DNA from: Clostridia bacterium
GTDB taxonomy: Bacteria > Bacillota > Clostridia > Oscillospirales > Acutalibacteraceae
DNA: 33,799 nt
Assembly (NCBI GenBank): GCA_017938985.1
Contig: JAGBAK010000041.1
Location: 1 to 33,799, forward strand
Reading direction: 5' to 3'
The notes beneath the pieces are model-generated. The model had not been told where the DNA came from. It searched no databases and worked only from the letters and a program-made list of their open reading frames with translations. Each line of letters opens with the position of its first letter. Within the stretch, counting starts at the first letter, position 1. The position numbers and the translations under genes were made by a program. This document shows positions 1-8,950 of the stretch, one piece after another.

Positions 1-689
1 ATTGTTTTAACGTCCTCAGCAGGACAAATCGCACGGATATAAACTTTTTGGCAGGACGTACTGTCAGCCGTAAATTCAATTTTAAAAACCTGTCTGTCTC
101 TGTATGCCGGAATCTCAACACCGATTACCGTTGCTTCGCTTTTCTTTATTCCTGCATGGCGGAGCGCAATTTCGATTGCTTCATTTGTGTTTATACCGTC
201 TTGAAAATTCGTTTCGGAATAAGGAACGGGTTTAAGTTCATTCACGGGAGTAACATCGGCTTCATAAGATATCACCTGACCCGAACGGATATCAATCTCA
301 TATTCAAATTTTGTAAACTCAAGAAGCTCTGAATAAACGTAATATTCTTTGCCGTCAAAAGTTTTTTTAACAACCTTTTTCAAATCAGACGGCAATTCAA
401 TAAGCGTGTGCGGTGTTTCACCGCCGATATATCCGCCGTCTTCGCTGAAAAGGTCGCAATAAACTCCGTCGGAATAATAAATAAAATCGTTTTCGACCTC
501 GAAAATGCCGTTGCTGAATTCCATTTCGTCCGAGTTGCTTTGTGCAGCGGCAACAAGAGTCTGTTTAAGCTTGTCATCGGCAGTTTTTCGGCTGATAAGC
601 ATAAGAGTTGTTACGCTGACACCGCAGACAACGGCAATCAGAAGCGTAATCCAGAGCGTTGTTATTATTTTAAATGAAAGTTTTTTCAT
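1..689 (-). CDS. Sensor histidine kinase, N-terminal part (cut by window start)
   Basis: The start ATG (687-689) overlaps the TGA stop of the response regulator upstream as ATGA, so the two are translationally coupled. A GGGAGG-type ribosome site precedes it. About 229 codons are visible. Residues about 7-30 form one hydrophobic membrane helix. The following extracytoplasmic stretch ends in a PepSY-like segment (about residues 160-215, with NTNEAIEIALRHAGIKKSEA). The HAMP, HisKA and ATPase regions expected in a kinase lie outside the window, so the kinase call rests on position after an OmpR-type regulator plus the helix-and-sensor layout. A PepSY membrane protein without kinase domains is the alternative. 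The signal sensed cannot be told. Confidence 0.72.
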   Translation of the reverse strand, partial: MKKLSFKIITTLWITLLIAVVCGVSVTTLMLISRKTADDKLKQTLVAAAQSNSDEMEFSNGIFEVENDFIYYSDGVYCDLFSEDGGYIGGETPHTLIELPSDLKKVVKKTFDGKEYYVYSELLEFTKFEYEIDIRSGQVISYEADVTPVNELKPVPYSETNFQDGINTNEAIEIALRHAGIKKSEATVIGVEIPAYRDRQVFKIEFTADSTSCQKVYIRAICPAEDVKT

Positions 690-1360
690 TTTTCCTCCCT
701 GAGAACGTATCCCATTCCTCTGACGGTATGAATAAGCTTTTTGTCATTGCCTTCATCAATCTTTTTGCGAAGATATCGGATATAAACGTCAACAACGTTT
801 GTTCCGCCTTCATAATCATAATTCCAGATATGGTCTTCGATTTTTTCGCGGCTGAGAACAATTCCGTTATTGACGGCAAGATACTGCAAAAGCTCATACT
901 CCTTTGCAGAAAGAGAAATATCGCTGTCCCCTCTTTTAACTTTTCTGCTTGAAATATCAACGGTTAAATCCGCTACGGTGATTATGTTTGAATTTGAAAC
1001 GCTGTTTTTTCTGATAAGAACCCTTATTCTCGCAAGCAATTCTTCAAAAGCAAAGGGCTTCACCAGATAATCATCGGCACCGATGTCAAGACCTTCTACT
1101 CTGTCCTCTATGCTGTCACGGGCAGTAAGAAAAAGAACGGGAAGATTATTGCCTTCGTTTCTGATTCTTCTGAGCAAAGAAAATCCGTCAATTTTCGGCA
1201 TCATAACGTCAAACACGGCAGCATCGTAATCGGTCATACTTATCAAATCATAGGCTTCTTCGCCGTTGAAGGCGCAATCAACGCTGTAACCGGACGCTTT
1301 AAGCTGTTTTGCAATTATTCTGTTAAGGCTCTTTTCGTCTTCTGCAATCAAAACTCTCAT
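686..1360 (-). CDS. OmpR/PhoB-family response regulator
   Basis: This 224-residue protein has the usual length of the family. The N-terminal receiver domain (about 1-118) has the acidic pair E7-D8, the phospho-acceptor D51 in VFDVMMP, T79 and the invariant K101 in VKPF. The C-terminal winged helix (about 127-222) ends with the typical GTNVVDVYIRYLRKKI and HTVRGMGYVL signatures. It binds DNA after phosphorylation by its partner kinase, whose ATG overlaps its stop. A good AAGGAG site lies upstream of the ATG. The AraC gene ends 24 bases upstream on the same strand, so all three may share a transcript. The target genes are unknown. Confidence 0.96.
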   Translation of the reverse strand: MRVLIAEDEKSLNRIIAKQLKASGYSVDCAFNGEEAYDLISMTDYDAAVFDVMMPKIDGFSLLRRIRNEGNNLPVLFLTARDSIEDRVEGLDIGADDYLVKPFAFEELLARIRVLIRKNSVSNSNIITVADLTVDISSRKVKRGDSDISLSAKEYELLQYLAVNNGIVLSREKIEDHIWNYDYEGGTNVVDVYIRYLRKKIDEGNDKKLIHTVRGMGYVLREEK

Positions 1361-1384
1361 AACAACACTCCTTTCGGTCGGTTA

Positions 1385-2323
1385 TCAATTACGCTGTTTG
1401 TCTCTGTATTTTTTGGGCGACATACCGTAGAATTTACGAAAAATCCGGTGAAAATAGCTGATATTTTCGTAACCTGTAAGCTGCGAGATTTCCGAAATTC
1501 CAAGGTGTGTGCTTTCAAGAAGAAAACAGGCATGAGACATTCTCTTTTCCTGCACAAGTTCCGTATACGTTTTGCCTGTCAGCTTTTTAATATGCTTTGA
1601 CAGTGCGTTGAAATCGTAAAAAAGCATCTGCGAAAGCTCGGTCAGGCTTCCGTTGGCAAAATGCGCCTCGATATATTTGAGCACGTGAAAAACAAGACTG
1701 CTGTCATCACCGTTATAATCAAGGTCATCAATGTGACTGAGAAGCTGAAGCAAAATAAGACCCATTGTTGTTTCATTTATATTTCGTTGTTCCTGACGGT
1801 CATCAAGCAAATTCCAAATAAGATTTTCAATCAGATTCTGCACAGGCAGCACGTCCAAAACCTTGAAATGAAGATAGCTTGATTTACCGTTATCGCCCCT
1901 CAAACACTGGATTATAAAACTGTGCAGCAACGATTCCTCGCTGCTGAGCATTTCAAGAGTTTTCTCAAAGAAATGAGGCAGAACAACAAAATTAACCGCT
2001 ATATCCTGTTCGGTTGAAGGCAGAGTTTCCTGCCTGCAGTTCTGGGTCATAAAAAGGATATCACCCTTATTAAGAACAACGGTATCGTTGTTTATAATAT
2101 TGGTTTTTGTTCCCTGATACATATAAATAATCTCAACGTAATCGTGGCTGTGTTCCGGAAAATGATTTGTATTTGTGTCGGCTCTTACCGCAATAAGCTT
2201 TTCTTTTTTCATTAACCTTGAGCCTTCAACGATGATTCTCTCTTCGTCATTTTTGTTTTCAAGCAAAAACGAAGGATTTTCATGCGTGTGTCTGATAAGC
2301 CTTTCTATCAGGTCTTTTCTCAT
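1385..2323 (-). CDS. AraC-family transcriptional regulator with cupin sensor domain
   Basis: The protein has an N-terminal cupin-like sensor domain (HFPEHSHDYVEIIYMYQG, then VLNKGDILFM) and two C-terminal helix-turn-helix motifs ending in FHRIFRKFYGMSPKKYR. This is the layout of sugar-responsive AraC activators. I place the start at 2323 (312 residues) because AGGTGG lies just upstream. The ATG at 2344 would sit almost on the predicted transcription start. The gene diverges from the beta-helix/sugar-transporter pair at 2554-6279, which is its most likely target by context. Its promoter overlaps a perfect inverted repeat (separate entry), which suggests autoregulation. The ligand is unknown. 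Confidence 0.93.
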   Translation of the reverse strand: MRKDLIERLIRHTHENPSFLLENKNDEERIIVEGSRLMKKEKLIAVRADTNTNHFPEHSHDYVEIIYMYQGTKTNIINNDTVVLNKGDILFMTQNCRQETLPSTEQDIAVNFVVLPHFFEKTLEMLSSEESLLHSFIIQCLRGDNGKSSYLHFKVLDVLPVQNLIENLIWNLLDDRQEQRNINETTMGLILLQLLSHIDDLDYNGDDSSLVFHVLKYIEAHFANGSLTELSQMLFYDFNALSKHIKKLTGKTYTELVQEKRMSHACFLLESTHLGISEISQLTGYENISYFHRIFRKFYGMSPKKYRDKQRN

Positions 2324-2346
2324 AATAATCACCACCTGCTTCATAC

Positions 2347-2379
2347 AGTATAACTTATTACGGTTGCCATTTCAACCGT
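2347..2379 (-). promoter_or_regulatory. Promoter of the AraC gene with overlapping inverted repeat
   Basis: Read on the minus strand, a -35 TTGAAA (2370-2375) and a -10 TATACT (2347-2352) are separated by 17 bases. The -35 box lies inside a perfect 7-base inverted repeat, ACGGTTG/CAACCGT (2360-2366 and 2373-2379), placed in the divergent region shared with the beta-helix gene. This placement suits an operator for autorepression or divergent control; which protein binds is inference. Confidence 0.6.
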
Positions 2380-2553
2380 TTTGTGGCAAATAAGGACACT
2401 TTTTTCTCTAATAATGACCTTTATTTTTTCTTTATAAAATGATAAAATTTAAGATGCAAGAAGTATAAGCGGAAGAAACGTCTCTGCAAATCCCATTGAT
2501 TGTTTTTCCGCGATGCACTTCTGACAGCTCAGAAAGAAAGTGAGGCTTCTCTT

Positions 2554-4707
2554 ATGAACGTTGTTATTACCAAAATAGTGACATTCTTCACTTCGTTAAT
2601 TACAATGCTCACTGCTATCTTTTGTCCTCCGCCTGCCGTTGTACCTGAGTTTCCGGAAACAACGGAACGCATACAGACCGCCTTTAATGAAGGTGAGTTT
2701 GTTATGGGGCGCAACGATCTTGTTGTTTCGCCTGACGGAGACGACAGCAATCCGGGCACTGTTGATTCTCCTTTGAAAACATTTGAAAGAGCAAAAGAAC
2801 TCATTAAGAGCAACACCTCTGATGAATCAATTACCGTTTGGTTCAGAGAAGGAACGTATTTTATTGAGAATACAGTTGAATTCACCGCCGAAGACAGAGG
2901 CAACGTTCTTTACCGTTCTTATCCTGACGAAGAGGTTGTTTTCTCGGGTTCAAAGGAAATCAGCGGCAATTGGAGCGAAACCGAGATTAACGGTGTAAAT
3001 GCGTTTGTGACCGACGTGCCCGTTGAAAGTGACGACGATTATTTCCGTTCACTTTTCAAAGACGGAGAAAGACTTTCACGCTCAAATTACCCCAAAACAG
3101 GTCTTTTGAAGGTTTCGGGAGAACCTCTTGCCGACGAATCGATTGCCGGCTCACACGCTCCCGAATTCTTTACCTTTGCATTGGCTTTCTACGCCGACAA
3201 AAATGACGTCATTGATTTTGAAAATCCCGCTGACGTTGACGTAAGAATAATGCATTTCTGGCGTGATGACCTTCTTCCTGTTCACTCCGTCAATACGGAA
3301 ACAGGAAGAATTCAGGTAACCAAGCCTTCGGCAATGAGAATAAGAGTTGATGACAATTACATTTTTGAAAACGTCAAAGAAACTCTTTCTCTCCCCGGCG
3401 AATGGTATCTTGACAGAAGTGAAGAAAAGCTTTATTACATTCCGCAGGACGGTGACACAGTAGAAAACACTGTGCTTTATGCAGGTGTTAACGAACAGCT
3501 CCTCACTTTAAACGGTGCAGAAAACGTTTCTTTCCAAGGCATCAACTTTGAAAACACAGACTGGAATCACGTGGACGGTACTCACACGGGTAAGGCTTTT
3601 CCCGTCTCGCACCCTTTATATGATACTATCAAATACGGAGCGGATCATCCGCAGGCTGCGTTTGAGGTACCTGCAGCAATTTATATTTCTTCATCATCAG
3701 ATATAAACTTCACCGATTGCAGATTTGAAAACATATCGTACACCGCAGTCAAGTTTGACAAAGCATCGGAAAACTGCAACGTCACAAGTTGTATGTTCAA
3801 TGAAATCGGTGCAAACGCAGTTTTCATCCATGGCGATTTTGTTGTACCTGCAACAACAAAGAATATCAACATCACAGACTGTCACATAAACAAATACGGC
3901 AGGATTTTCAACAACGCTATCGGAATTCTCCTTACTCACGCAATCGACTGCAACCTTTCAAACAACGAAATTCACGACGGTTGGTATACCGGTATTTCCG
4001 TTGGCTGGAACTGGGGATATTCGGCTAACTCAACCAATAACATAAAAATCTGCGATAATCTTATTTATGATATCGGCAACGGCTGGCTTTCCGATATGGG
4101 TGCAATCTATACGCTCGGTATTCAGCCCGATACTGTTATAAGCGGAAACGTTATTTATAACGTCGGCTGTGACGAAGGCAGATACGGATACGGCGGCTGG
4201 GGAATTTATCTTGACGAAGGCTCAAGCGGAATGCTGGTTGAAAAAAACCTCGTTTATGATTGTTCATCGCAGACCTTCCATCAGCACTACGGCAAAGACA
4301 ACGTTGTAAGAAACAATATTTTTGCTTTCGGCGGCGAAGGTGCATTCAGGATATCAAAAAACGAAGAGCACAACTCGCTCACACTTACTAACAACATCTT
4401 TGTTACGGACAATGCAACAATGTATGCTCTCACAACTGACCCCGACTGGTTTGTTGATGACAGCAACGCTTATTGGGATTATAAGCGCGGCGGAAACGTT
4501 TATTCGGGCGACTCAATGAACATCTCTGAAAGAAAGTCAATGGTAATTATGTCATTACGCGGATATTACAACAATGCCGTTTTCGCAGACCCCTTGTTTA
4601 AAGATCCTGAAAACCGTGATTTCACCCTTGCGCTCAACAGCCCTGCTCTTGAATGCGGCTTTGAACCCTGGGATTACAGCTGCGCAGGCACAAAGACTCT
4701 GTTCTGA
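2554..4707 (+). CDS. Secreted right-handed beta-helix protein, GH141-like
   Basis: The start at 2554 is chosen because GAGG lies about 8 bases upstream and the protein then begins with a signal-peptide-like segment (residues 1-25). The product has 717 residues. The opening VVSPDGDDSNPGT (57-69), VWFREGTYFIENTVEF, and YRSYPDEEVVFSGSKEISG (120-138) match the N-terminal pattern of GH141 and related beta-helix glycosidases. Further marks are YLDRSEEKLYYIPQDG, NVSFQGINFENTDW and WGIYLDEGSSG (549-559) followed by FHQHYG. Characterised GH141 members are an alpha-L-fucosidase on pectin RG-II and a xylanase; the substrate here is unknown. A GPH-type transporter follows 57 bases downstream, suggesting linked glycan cleavage and uptake. 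An uncharacterised beta-helix protein without enzymatic activity is the alternative. Confidence 0.82.
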   Translation: MNVVITKIVTFFTSLITMLTAIFCPPPAVVPEFPETTERIQTAFNEGEFVMGRNDLVVSPDGDDSNPGTVDSPLKTFERAKELIKSNTSDESITVWFREGTYFIENTVEFTAEDRGNVLYRSYPDEEVVFSGSKEISGNWSETEINGVNAFVTDVPVESDDDYFRSLFKDGERLSRSNYPKTGLLKVSGEPLADESIAGSHAPEFFTFALAFYADKNDVIDFENPADVDVRIMHFWRDDLLPVHSVNTETGRIQVTKPSAMRIRVDDNYIFENVKETLSLPGEWYLDRSEEKLYYIPQDGDTVENTVLYAGVNEQLLTLNGAENVSFQGINFENTDWNHVDGTHTGKAFPVSHPLYDTIKYGADHPQAAFEVPAAIYISSSSDINFTDCRFENISYTAVKFDKASENCNVTSCMFNEIGANAVFIHGDFVVPATTKNINITDCHINKYGRIFNNAIGILLTHAIDCNLSNNEIHDGWYTGISVGWNWGYSANSTNNIKICDNLIYDIGNGWLSDMGAIYTLGIQPDTVISGNVIYNVGCDEGRYGYGGWGIYLDEGSSGMLVEKNLVYDCSSQTFHQHYGKDNVVRNNIFAFGGEGAFRISKNEEHNSLTLTNNIFVTDNATMYALTTDPDWFVDDSNAYWDYKRGGNVYSGDSMNISERKSMVIMSLRGYYNNAVFADPLFKDPENRDFTLALNSPALECGFEPWDYSCAGTKTLF

Positions 4708-4764
4708 TCGGAGTTGCGGTAAAAATATTAAAATTATAAAACTATCAGAAAGTCGGGTGATATT

Positions 4765-6279
4765 GTGTCTACAGAAAGAGAAATAGTTGAAACAACTGAT
4801 AAATCTGTACTTCTTAAAAACAGACGTTTTGTCGGTGCCAAAGAAACCATTGCTTATGTTCTTGAAGATACGGCAGCAAGCCTGAATATCAACGATTTCA
4901 AAGACCGATATATTTATGACGTTGTTAAAATTGATTTCAGCTATCTTGCAATTCAGAACATTGTTGCAACTGTATGGGATACTTTTAACGACACGTTTAT
5001 CGGTGTTATTGTTGAAAAAACAAGAACACGTTGGGGTAAATTCAGACCCTATCTTCTTCTCGGTCAGCTGCCTCTTACTATTTTAGGTCTTTGGTACTGG
5101 CTTGTTCCGTTTATGTTCCCTGATACCCCCGCAAACTATCTTCCCAAATGGATATTCTATTTCGCAATGTCTATTATCACGGAAACAGCTAACACATTCA
5201 CTTCAGTTGCCCGTGCAGGTTTCGGCTCCACCATAACGCCTGAACCGTTAGACCGTTCAAGGCTTATTGCAACGGCAAACCTGATGTCACATTTCGTGGA
5301 AGATATACCCAAACAGGTTTTCGGTGTTATTTATGACCTTGTAATAAACGACAAGGTAAAAATCAAGCTTCCGAAACTCTTTGCGGGATTCGGCGTATCA
5401 TTTTCCGTTCTCGGTGCGGCGTTCTGTCTCTTTTTCTTCCTCACAACAAGAGAAAGAGTTGCGCAGACCATCAAAAAGCCGAGCGTTATTCAAGGTCTGA
5501 AAGCTATCGTAACAAACAAGCCGATGTTTATTCAGGTTCTTTCATCCTTCCTTTCGGGATTCAGCATCGGTTCAAGCAGAACCAACTTCTATATCGACGT
5601 TATCGGTTCGATTACCTGGAAAACCATTGTCGGTATCCCCGCATTCCCCATCAAGTTTATCAGCTACAGTTTTGTTGAACCTCTCAGAAAGCGGTTCTCG
5701 ACAAAGGCTCTCTGGATTCTCGAAGACGCCTGGACAGATATGCTGTGGATGGTTGTTTTCGGCATAGGTTCAATCAACAAGAACTTTATGCGAAAAGGTA
5801 TCATCCTGCCGCTGATGGGTATTGAAGAAATATTTGAAATGTGCGTCTACGGTCTGCGACGAGTTATTCCTGCCGAAATCAGCAACGAATCAATGGACTA
5901 CTGCGAATGGAAAAACGGTTACCGTGCAGAAGCTATGATAGGCGTTGCACAGTCAACAATAGCAAAGCTGCAACAGGCTATTATGGGCAGTATAAACAGC
6001 ATAGTTCTCAAGAAAATCGGCTATGTTCAGGGTCTTAAAATCGGAACGCAGTCCTACAAAACAAAATGGTGGATTTTCGCTCTCGGAACCGGTATTCCGA
6101 TTATTACCAGCAGCCTCGGCATTATTCCGAAATTCTTCTATCCCCTTTCAGCAGACAAGCGTAATCTTATGTATAACGAGCTTCGCGAAAGAAGAAGCAA
6201 GATTGCCGATAAGATGAATAACGCAACCACAGCTGAAGAAATTGCTGAAATTGCCGATTCTCAGTTCATAGTTCACTAA
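4765..6279 (+). CDS. GPH-family (MFS) sugar:cation symporter
   Basis: The start is GTG with GGGTGA upstream. The product has 504 residues and many hydrophobic helices. GPH (glycoside-pentoside-hexuronide) hallmarks are visible: WDTFNDTFIGVIVEKTRTRW followed by GKFRPYLLLG in the first cytoplasmic loop, and MDYCEWKNGYRAEAM in the second half, corresponding to the family's DYxEWKTGxR motif. Such proteins import oligosaccharides or glycosides with Na+ or H+. The position directly after a secreted GH141-like protein suggests uptake of its product. The C-terminus (about 470-504) is a charged, soluble tail. The substrate cannot be read from sequence. Confidence 0.88.
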   Translation: MSTEREIVETTDKSVLLKNRRFVGAKETIAYVLEDTAASLNINDFKDRYIYDVVKIDFSYLAIQNIVATVWDTFNDTFIGVIVEKTRTRWGKFRPYLLLGQLPLTILGLWYWLVPFMFPDTPANYLPKWIFYFAMSIITETANTFTSVARAGFGSTITPEPLDRSRLIATANLMSHFVEDIPKQVFGVIYDLVINDKVKIKLPKLFAGFGVSFSVLGAAFCLFFFLTTRERVAQTIKKPSVIQGLKAIVTNKPMFIQVLSSFLSGFSIGSSRTNFYIDVIGSITWKTIVGIPAFPIKFISYSFVEPLRKRFSTKALWILEDAWTDMLWMVVFGIGSINKNFMRKGIILPLMGIEEIFEMCVYGLRRVIPAEISNESMDYCEWKNGYRAEAMIGVAQSTIAKLQQAIMGSINSIVLKKIGYVQGLKIGTQSYKTKWWIFALGTGIPIITSSLGIIPKFFYPLSADKRNLMYNELRERRSKIADKMNNATTAEEIAEIADSQFIVH

Positions 6280-6287
6280 ATCAAAAC

Positions 6288-6336
6288 ATTAAACCACCTC
6301 ATTTCGGTGCTTGGCATCGGTTGAGGTGGTTTTGTT
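6288..6336 (+). terminator. Intrinsic terminator after the GPH transporter
   Basis: AAACCACCTCA (6291-6301) pairs with the complementary arm ending at 6332, with an inner CGGTGCT/GCATCGG pairing, followed by TTTTGTTTTTG. It lies 10 bases after the stop codon. Its sequence closely resembles the terminator at 10799-10846. Confidence 0.85.
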
Positions 6337-6451
6337 TTTGCTCTGTCCCCTGCCGACAGATTGGGTTTCAACAGTGCAGAAAAAATCTTTCCAATTCTGA
6401 CACAGTTTCAGAAACACTTGTGCGGTTTGAAATAATCGGGATAAAATCAGG

Positions 6452-6479
6452 TTGAATTTTGTTGAATTTATGATATAAT
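6452..6479 (+). promoter_or_regulatory. Promoter of the MATE gene
   Basis: A -35 TTGAAT (6452-6457) and a perfect -10 TATAAT (6474-6479) are spaced 16 bases apart, 38 bases upstream of the MATE start codon. Confidence 0.65.
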
Positions 6480-6517
6480 TAGCACGATAATTCAGTGTTA
6501 AATAAAAGAGGAAAGAT

Positions 6518-7882
6518 ATGTCAAAGCAAAAATCCACTATGGTCACCGACCTTACAAACGGCAGTGTCACCAAGCTGCTCCTCAAATTCGCATTTCCGTT
6601 ATTTGTTTCAAATGCGCTTCAGGCTGTATATAATATTGTTGATATGATCGTTGTCGGACAGTATATCGGCGGCGACGGTATGTCAGCCGTTTCTATCGGC
6701 GGCGACGTTCTGCATCTGCTCACCTTTGTAGCAATGGGTTTCTCTTCTGCAGGACAGGTGCTTATTTCGCAGGACGTAGGCGCAAAGCGTATGGACGCCG
6801 TTCAAAAGACAATCGGTACTATGTTCACGTTTCTTCTGGGGATATCGGTTGTAATTTCCGTTGGTTGCTATTTCATACGCAACCTGATGCTTGATTTGCT
6901 CAACACGCCTGCCGAATCCTACGCTTACACAATGGACTATACCGTTACCTGCATTTTCGGCTTGTTCTTCATTTACGGCTATAATATCATAAGCGCAATT
7001 CTTCGCGGTATGGGCGACAGCCGCCGACCTTTTGTTTTTATTGCCATTGCTGCAGTGGTTAACATTGCACTTGACCTGTGGTTTGTTGCAGGTCTGGATA
7101 TGAAGGTTTTCGGTGCGGCACTGGCAACCGTGATTTCGCAGGGATTAAGCTTCATTATTGCATTCATATATTTGTTCATCAAAAAAGAAAGCTTTGGTTT
7201 TGACTTCAAACCCGACTCTTTCAGAATCGACCCGAAGGCATTCAGGAAGCTGGTGGCTCTCGGCGTACCTATGGCAATCCAATCGGCAGCCATCAACCTT
7301 TCAAAGATCGTTCTTACATCGTGGATTAATCTTTACGGCGTTGTCTTTTCGGCACTCTCGGGACTCTACAACAAAATCAATATGATGATCGGCATTGTTT
7401 CTCAGTCGTTCACAACTGCAGGCAGCACAATGGTCGGTCAGAGTCTTGGCGCAAAAAAATATGACCGTGTACCAAAAATAATGAAAGTTGTTTTTTACAG
7501 CAGTGTTCTTATATCCACGCTCCTTGCCGTTACGTTGTTTTTCTTTTCCGAACCAATTTTAAGAATGTTCACAGGCGACGAGGAAGTGCTTGCCATAGCG
7601 TCCATAGTTGTTCTTCCGGCAATCCTCAATATGTACGGCTCCGCCACACGTTCTGTGAGCTTTTCGCTTATGAACGGTTCAGGCAACGCCAAACTGAACT
7701 TTGCCGTTGCAATCATTGACGGTTTGATTAGCCGAATCGGAATTTCAGCTCTGCTTGGTTTTGCGGTCGGTATGGGTTGCCGAGGTTTCTGGTACGGCGA
7801 CGCTCTTGCAGGCTATATGCCTTTGGTAATAGGTCTCATCTTCTATTTCTCCGGCAGGTGGAAAAAGGATAAGTCCGAATAA
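6518..7882 (+). CDS. MATE-family multidrug/metabolite exporter
   Basis: This 454-residue membrane protein has the twelve-helix pattern of MATE exporters. The N-terminus is typical (TNGSVTKLLLKFAFPLFVSN, then AVYNIVDMIVVGQYIG), and the repeat of this motif opens the second half (KLVALGVPMAIQSAAINLS). MATE proteins exchange Na+ or H+ for cationic drugs or metabolites. AGAGGAAAG precedes the ATG and a promoter lies directly upstream, so it is probably transcribed alone and ends at the bidirectional hairpin at 7916. The substrate is unknown. Confidence 0.93.
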   Translation: MSKQKSTMVTDLTNGSVTKLLLKFAFPLFVSNALQAVYNIVDMIVVGQYIGGDGMSAVSIGGDVLHLLTFVAMGFSSAGQVLISQDVGAKRMDAVQKTIGTMFTFLLGISVVISVGCYFIRNLMLDLLNTPAESYAYTMDYTVTCIFGLFFIYGYNIISAILRGMGDSRRPFVFIAIAAVVNIALDLWFVAGLDMKVFGAALATVISQGLSFIIAFIYLFIKKESFGFDFKPDSFRIDPKAFRKLVALGVPMAIQSAAINLSKIVLTSWINLYGVVFSALSGLYNKINMMIGIVSQSFTTAGSTMVGQSLGAKKYDRVPKIMKVVFYSSVLISTLLAVTLFFFSEPILRMFTGDEEVLAIASIVVLPAILNMYGSATRSVSFSLMNGSGNAKLNFAVAIIDGLISRIGISALLGFAVGMGCRGFWYGDALAGYMPLVIGLIFYFSGRWKKDKSE

Positions 7883-7913
7883 ATTAAACCGAAGCGAAAC
7901 AAACATATATAAT

Positions 7914-7956
7914 CAAAAACTGCGGCTGTCCGACAACAACCGCAGCTTTTTATTTT
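7914..7956. terminator. Bidirectional terminator between convergent genes
   Basis: CTGCGG (7920-7925) pairs with CCGCAG (7940-7945), flanked by an A-run on the left and a T-run on the right. It can therefore stop transcription from both the MATE gene and the convergent YczE-like gene, whose stop codon lies inside it. Confidence 0.8.
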
Positions 7957-8603
7957 ATCAGTATTTTTGTTAACGGATTCTGAAGAATGGGTTTGAATAT
8001 CTTCACCGCTACACCTACAAAAACGGCAGAAATGATTGTTCCTTCTCTTGTTCCGAGAAGCTTGCCGTCAAACATCAGAAGCGAAAGCACGATTGACAAA
8101 AGCACACACGAAACGTCAAAAATAATCTTGACTGACCCGAAATCTTTTTTTGTAACGTCTGAAAGGGCTTTTACGAATCCTTCCCCCGAATTGAGAACAA
8201 CGTCTGCAATGACACCCAAAGAAATACCGAATCCGATAAAAACTATTCCTGAGAAGACAAGCAGCAGACGGATAATATAGTTTTCATTCGGTATATCTTT
8301 TATCATCCACAGACCGAAATCCGTAAAATATCCGAATATAAACGAAAGGGGAATCTGCATAAGCTGGATGAGTTTGAAATTACGCCTGAGAAGAATTATC
8401 TGACCGAGAAGCAAAACCAGATTGGAAACAATCAGCCAGTTTCCGAATGAAATGAAATCAAACTTTATGCTGATAACGTTTGAAAGCGACGAAATGGGCG
8501 AAACTCCAAGCTCAGCGTGCTTTGTTAACGCAATGCCCACTCCGCAGAAGAACAAGCTGATTACAAACAGTATGTATCTTTTAAAAATTTCTTTTTTTGA
8601 CAT
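7950..8603 (-). CDS. YczE/YitT-like integral membrane protein
   Basis: This 217-residue protein has about five hydrophobic segments. The N-terminus (FFCGVGIALTKHAELGVSPI) and the glycine-rich GFGISLGVIADVVLNSGEGF match the YczE/YitT-like group of small Firmicute membrane proteins (DUF6198-like). Members are often next to regulators but have no established biochemical role. A promoter with TTGATT and TAAAAT spaced by 17 bases lies upstream. The ribosome site is weak (GTGAAAGA). Confidence 0.8.
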   Translation of the reverse strand: MSKKEIFKRYILFVISLFFCGVGIALTKHAELGVSPISSLSNVISIKFDFISFGNWLIVSNLVLLLGQIILLRRNFKLIQLMQIPLSFIFGYFTDFGLWMIKDIPNENYIIRLLLVFSGIVFIGFGISLGVIADVVLNSGEGFVKALSDVTKKDFGSVKIIFDVSCVLLSIVLSLLMFDGKLLGTREGTIISAVFVGVAVKIFKPILQNPLTKILIK

Positions 8604-8636
8604 TCTTTCACAGGCTTTCAGATTTTTGTTGAATTG

Positions 8637-8665
8637 ATTTTACATCAAACCGAAAACAAAATCAA
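8637..8665 (-). promoter_or_regulatory. Promoter of the YczE-like gene
   Basis: On the minus strand, TTGATT (8660-8665) and TAAAAT (8637-8642) are separated by 17 bases, about 35 bases before the start codon. Confidence 0.6.
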
Positions 8666-8740
8666 TTATTTTTCAAATTATCTTTTACGTTTTGTATTTA
8701 AATTCCATAACGATAAGTGCCAAAAACGAACTGAAATCAT

Positions 8741-8827
8741 TTGAAAGGTTATTTCAATTCAATCAAACTGAAATTTCCGATTCAACAGATTGAAAGCTGT
8801 TGATTTTATCAGTGCGGGTGGTATAAT
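8741..8827 (+). promoter_or_regulatory. Promoter and operator-like repeats of the XRE gene
   Basis: The -35 TTGATT (8800-8805) and -10 TATAAT (8822-8827) are 16 bases apart, and TGG before the -10 makes it an extended -10. An inverted repeat TCAACAG/CTGTTGA (8782-8788 and 8797-8803) overlaps the -35. A second one, TTGAAA/TTTCAA, sits at 8741-8757. The rest of the 347-base gap 8604-8950 is AT-rich and shows no gene. Confidence 0.6.
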
Positions 8828-8950
8828 GTGTTCGATAAATAAGAATTTACAAAGCAAATTGTGAGATCAAAAAGAATGTCTAATCATTCGCTATTTATGG
8901 TAAAGACAGAAAGGTAAATGTTTGCTATAACATTCTTGGAGGTGAATCAA

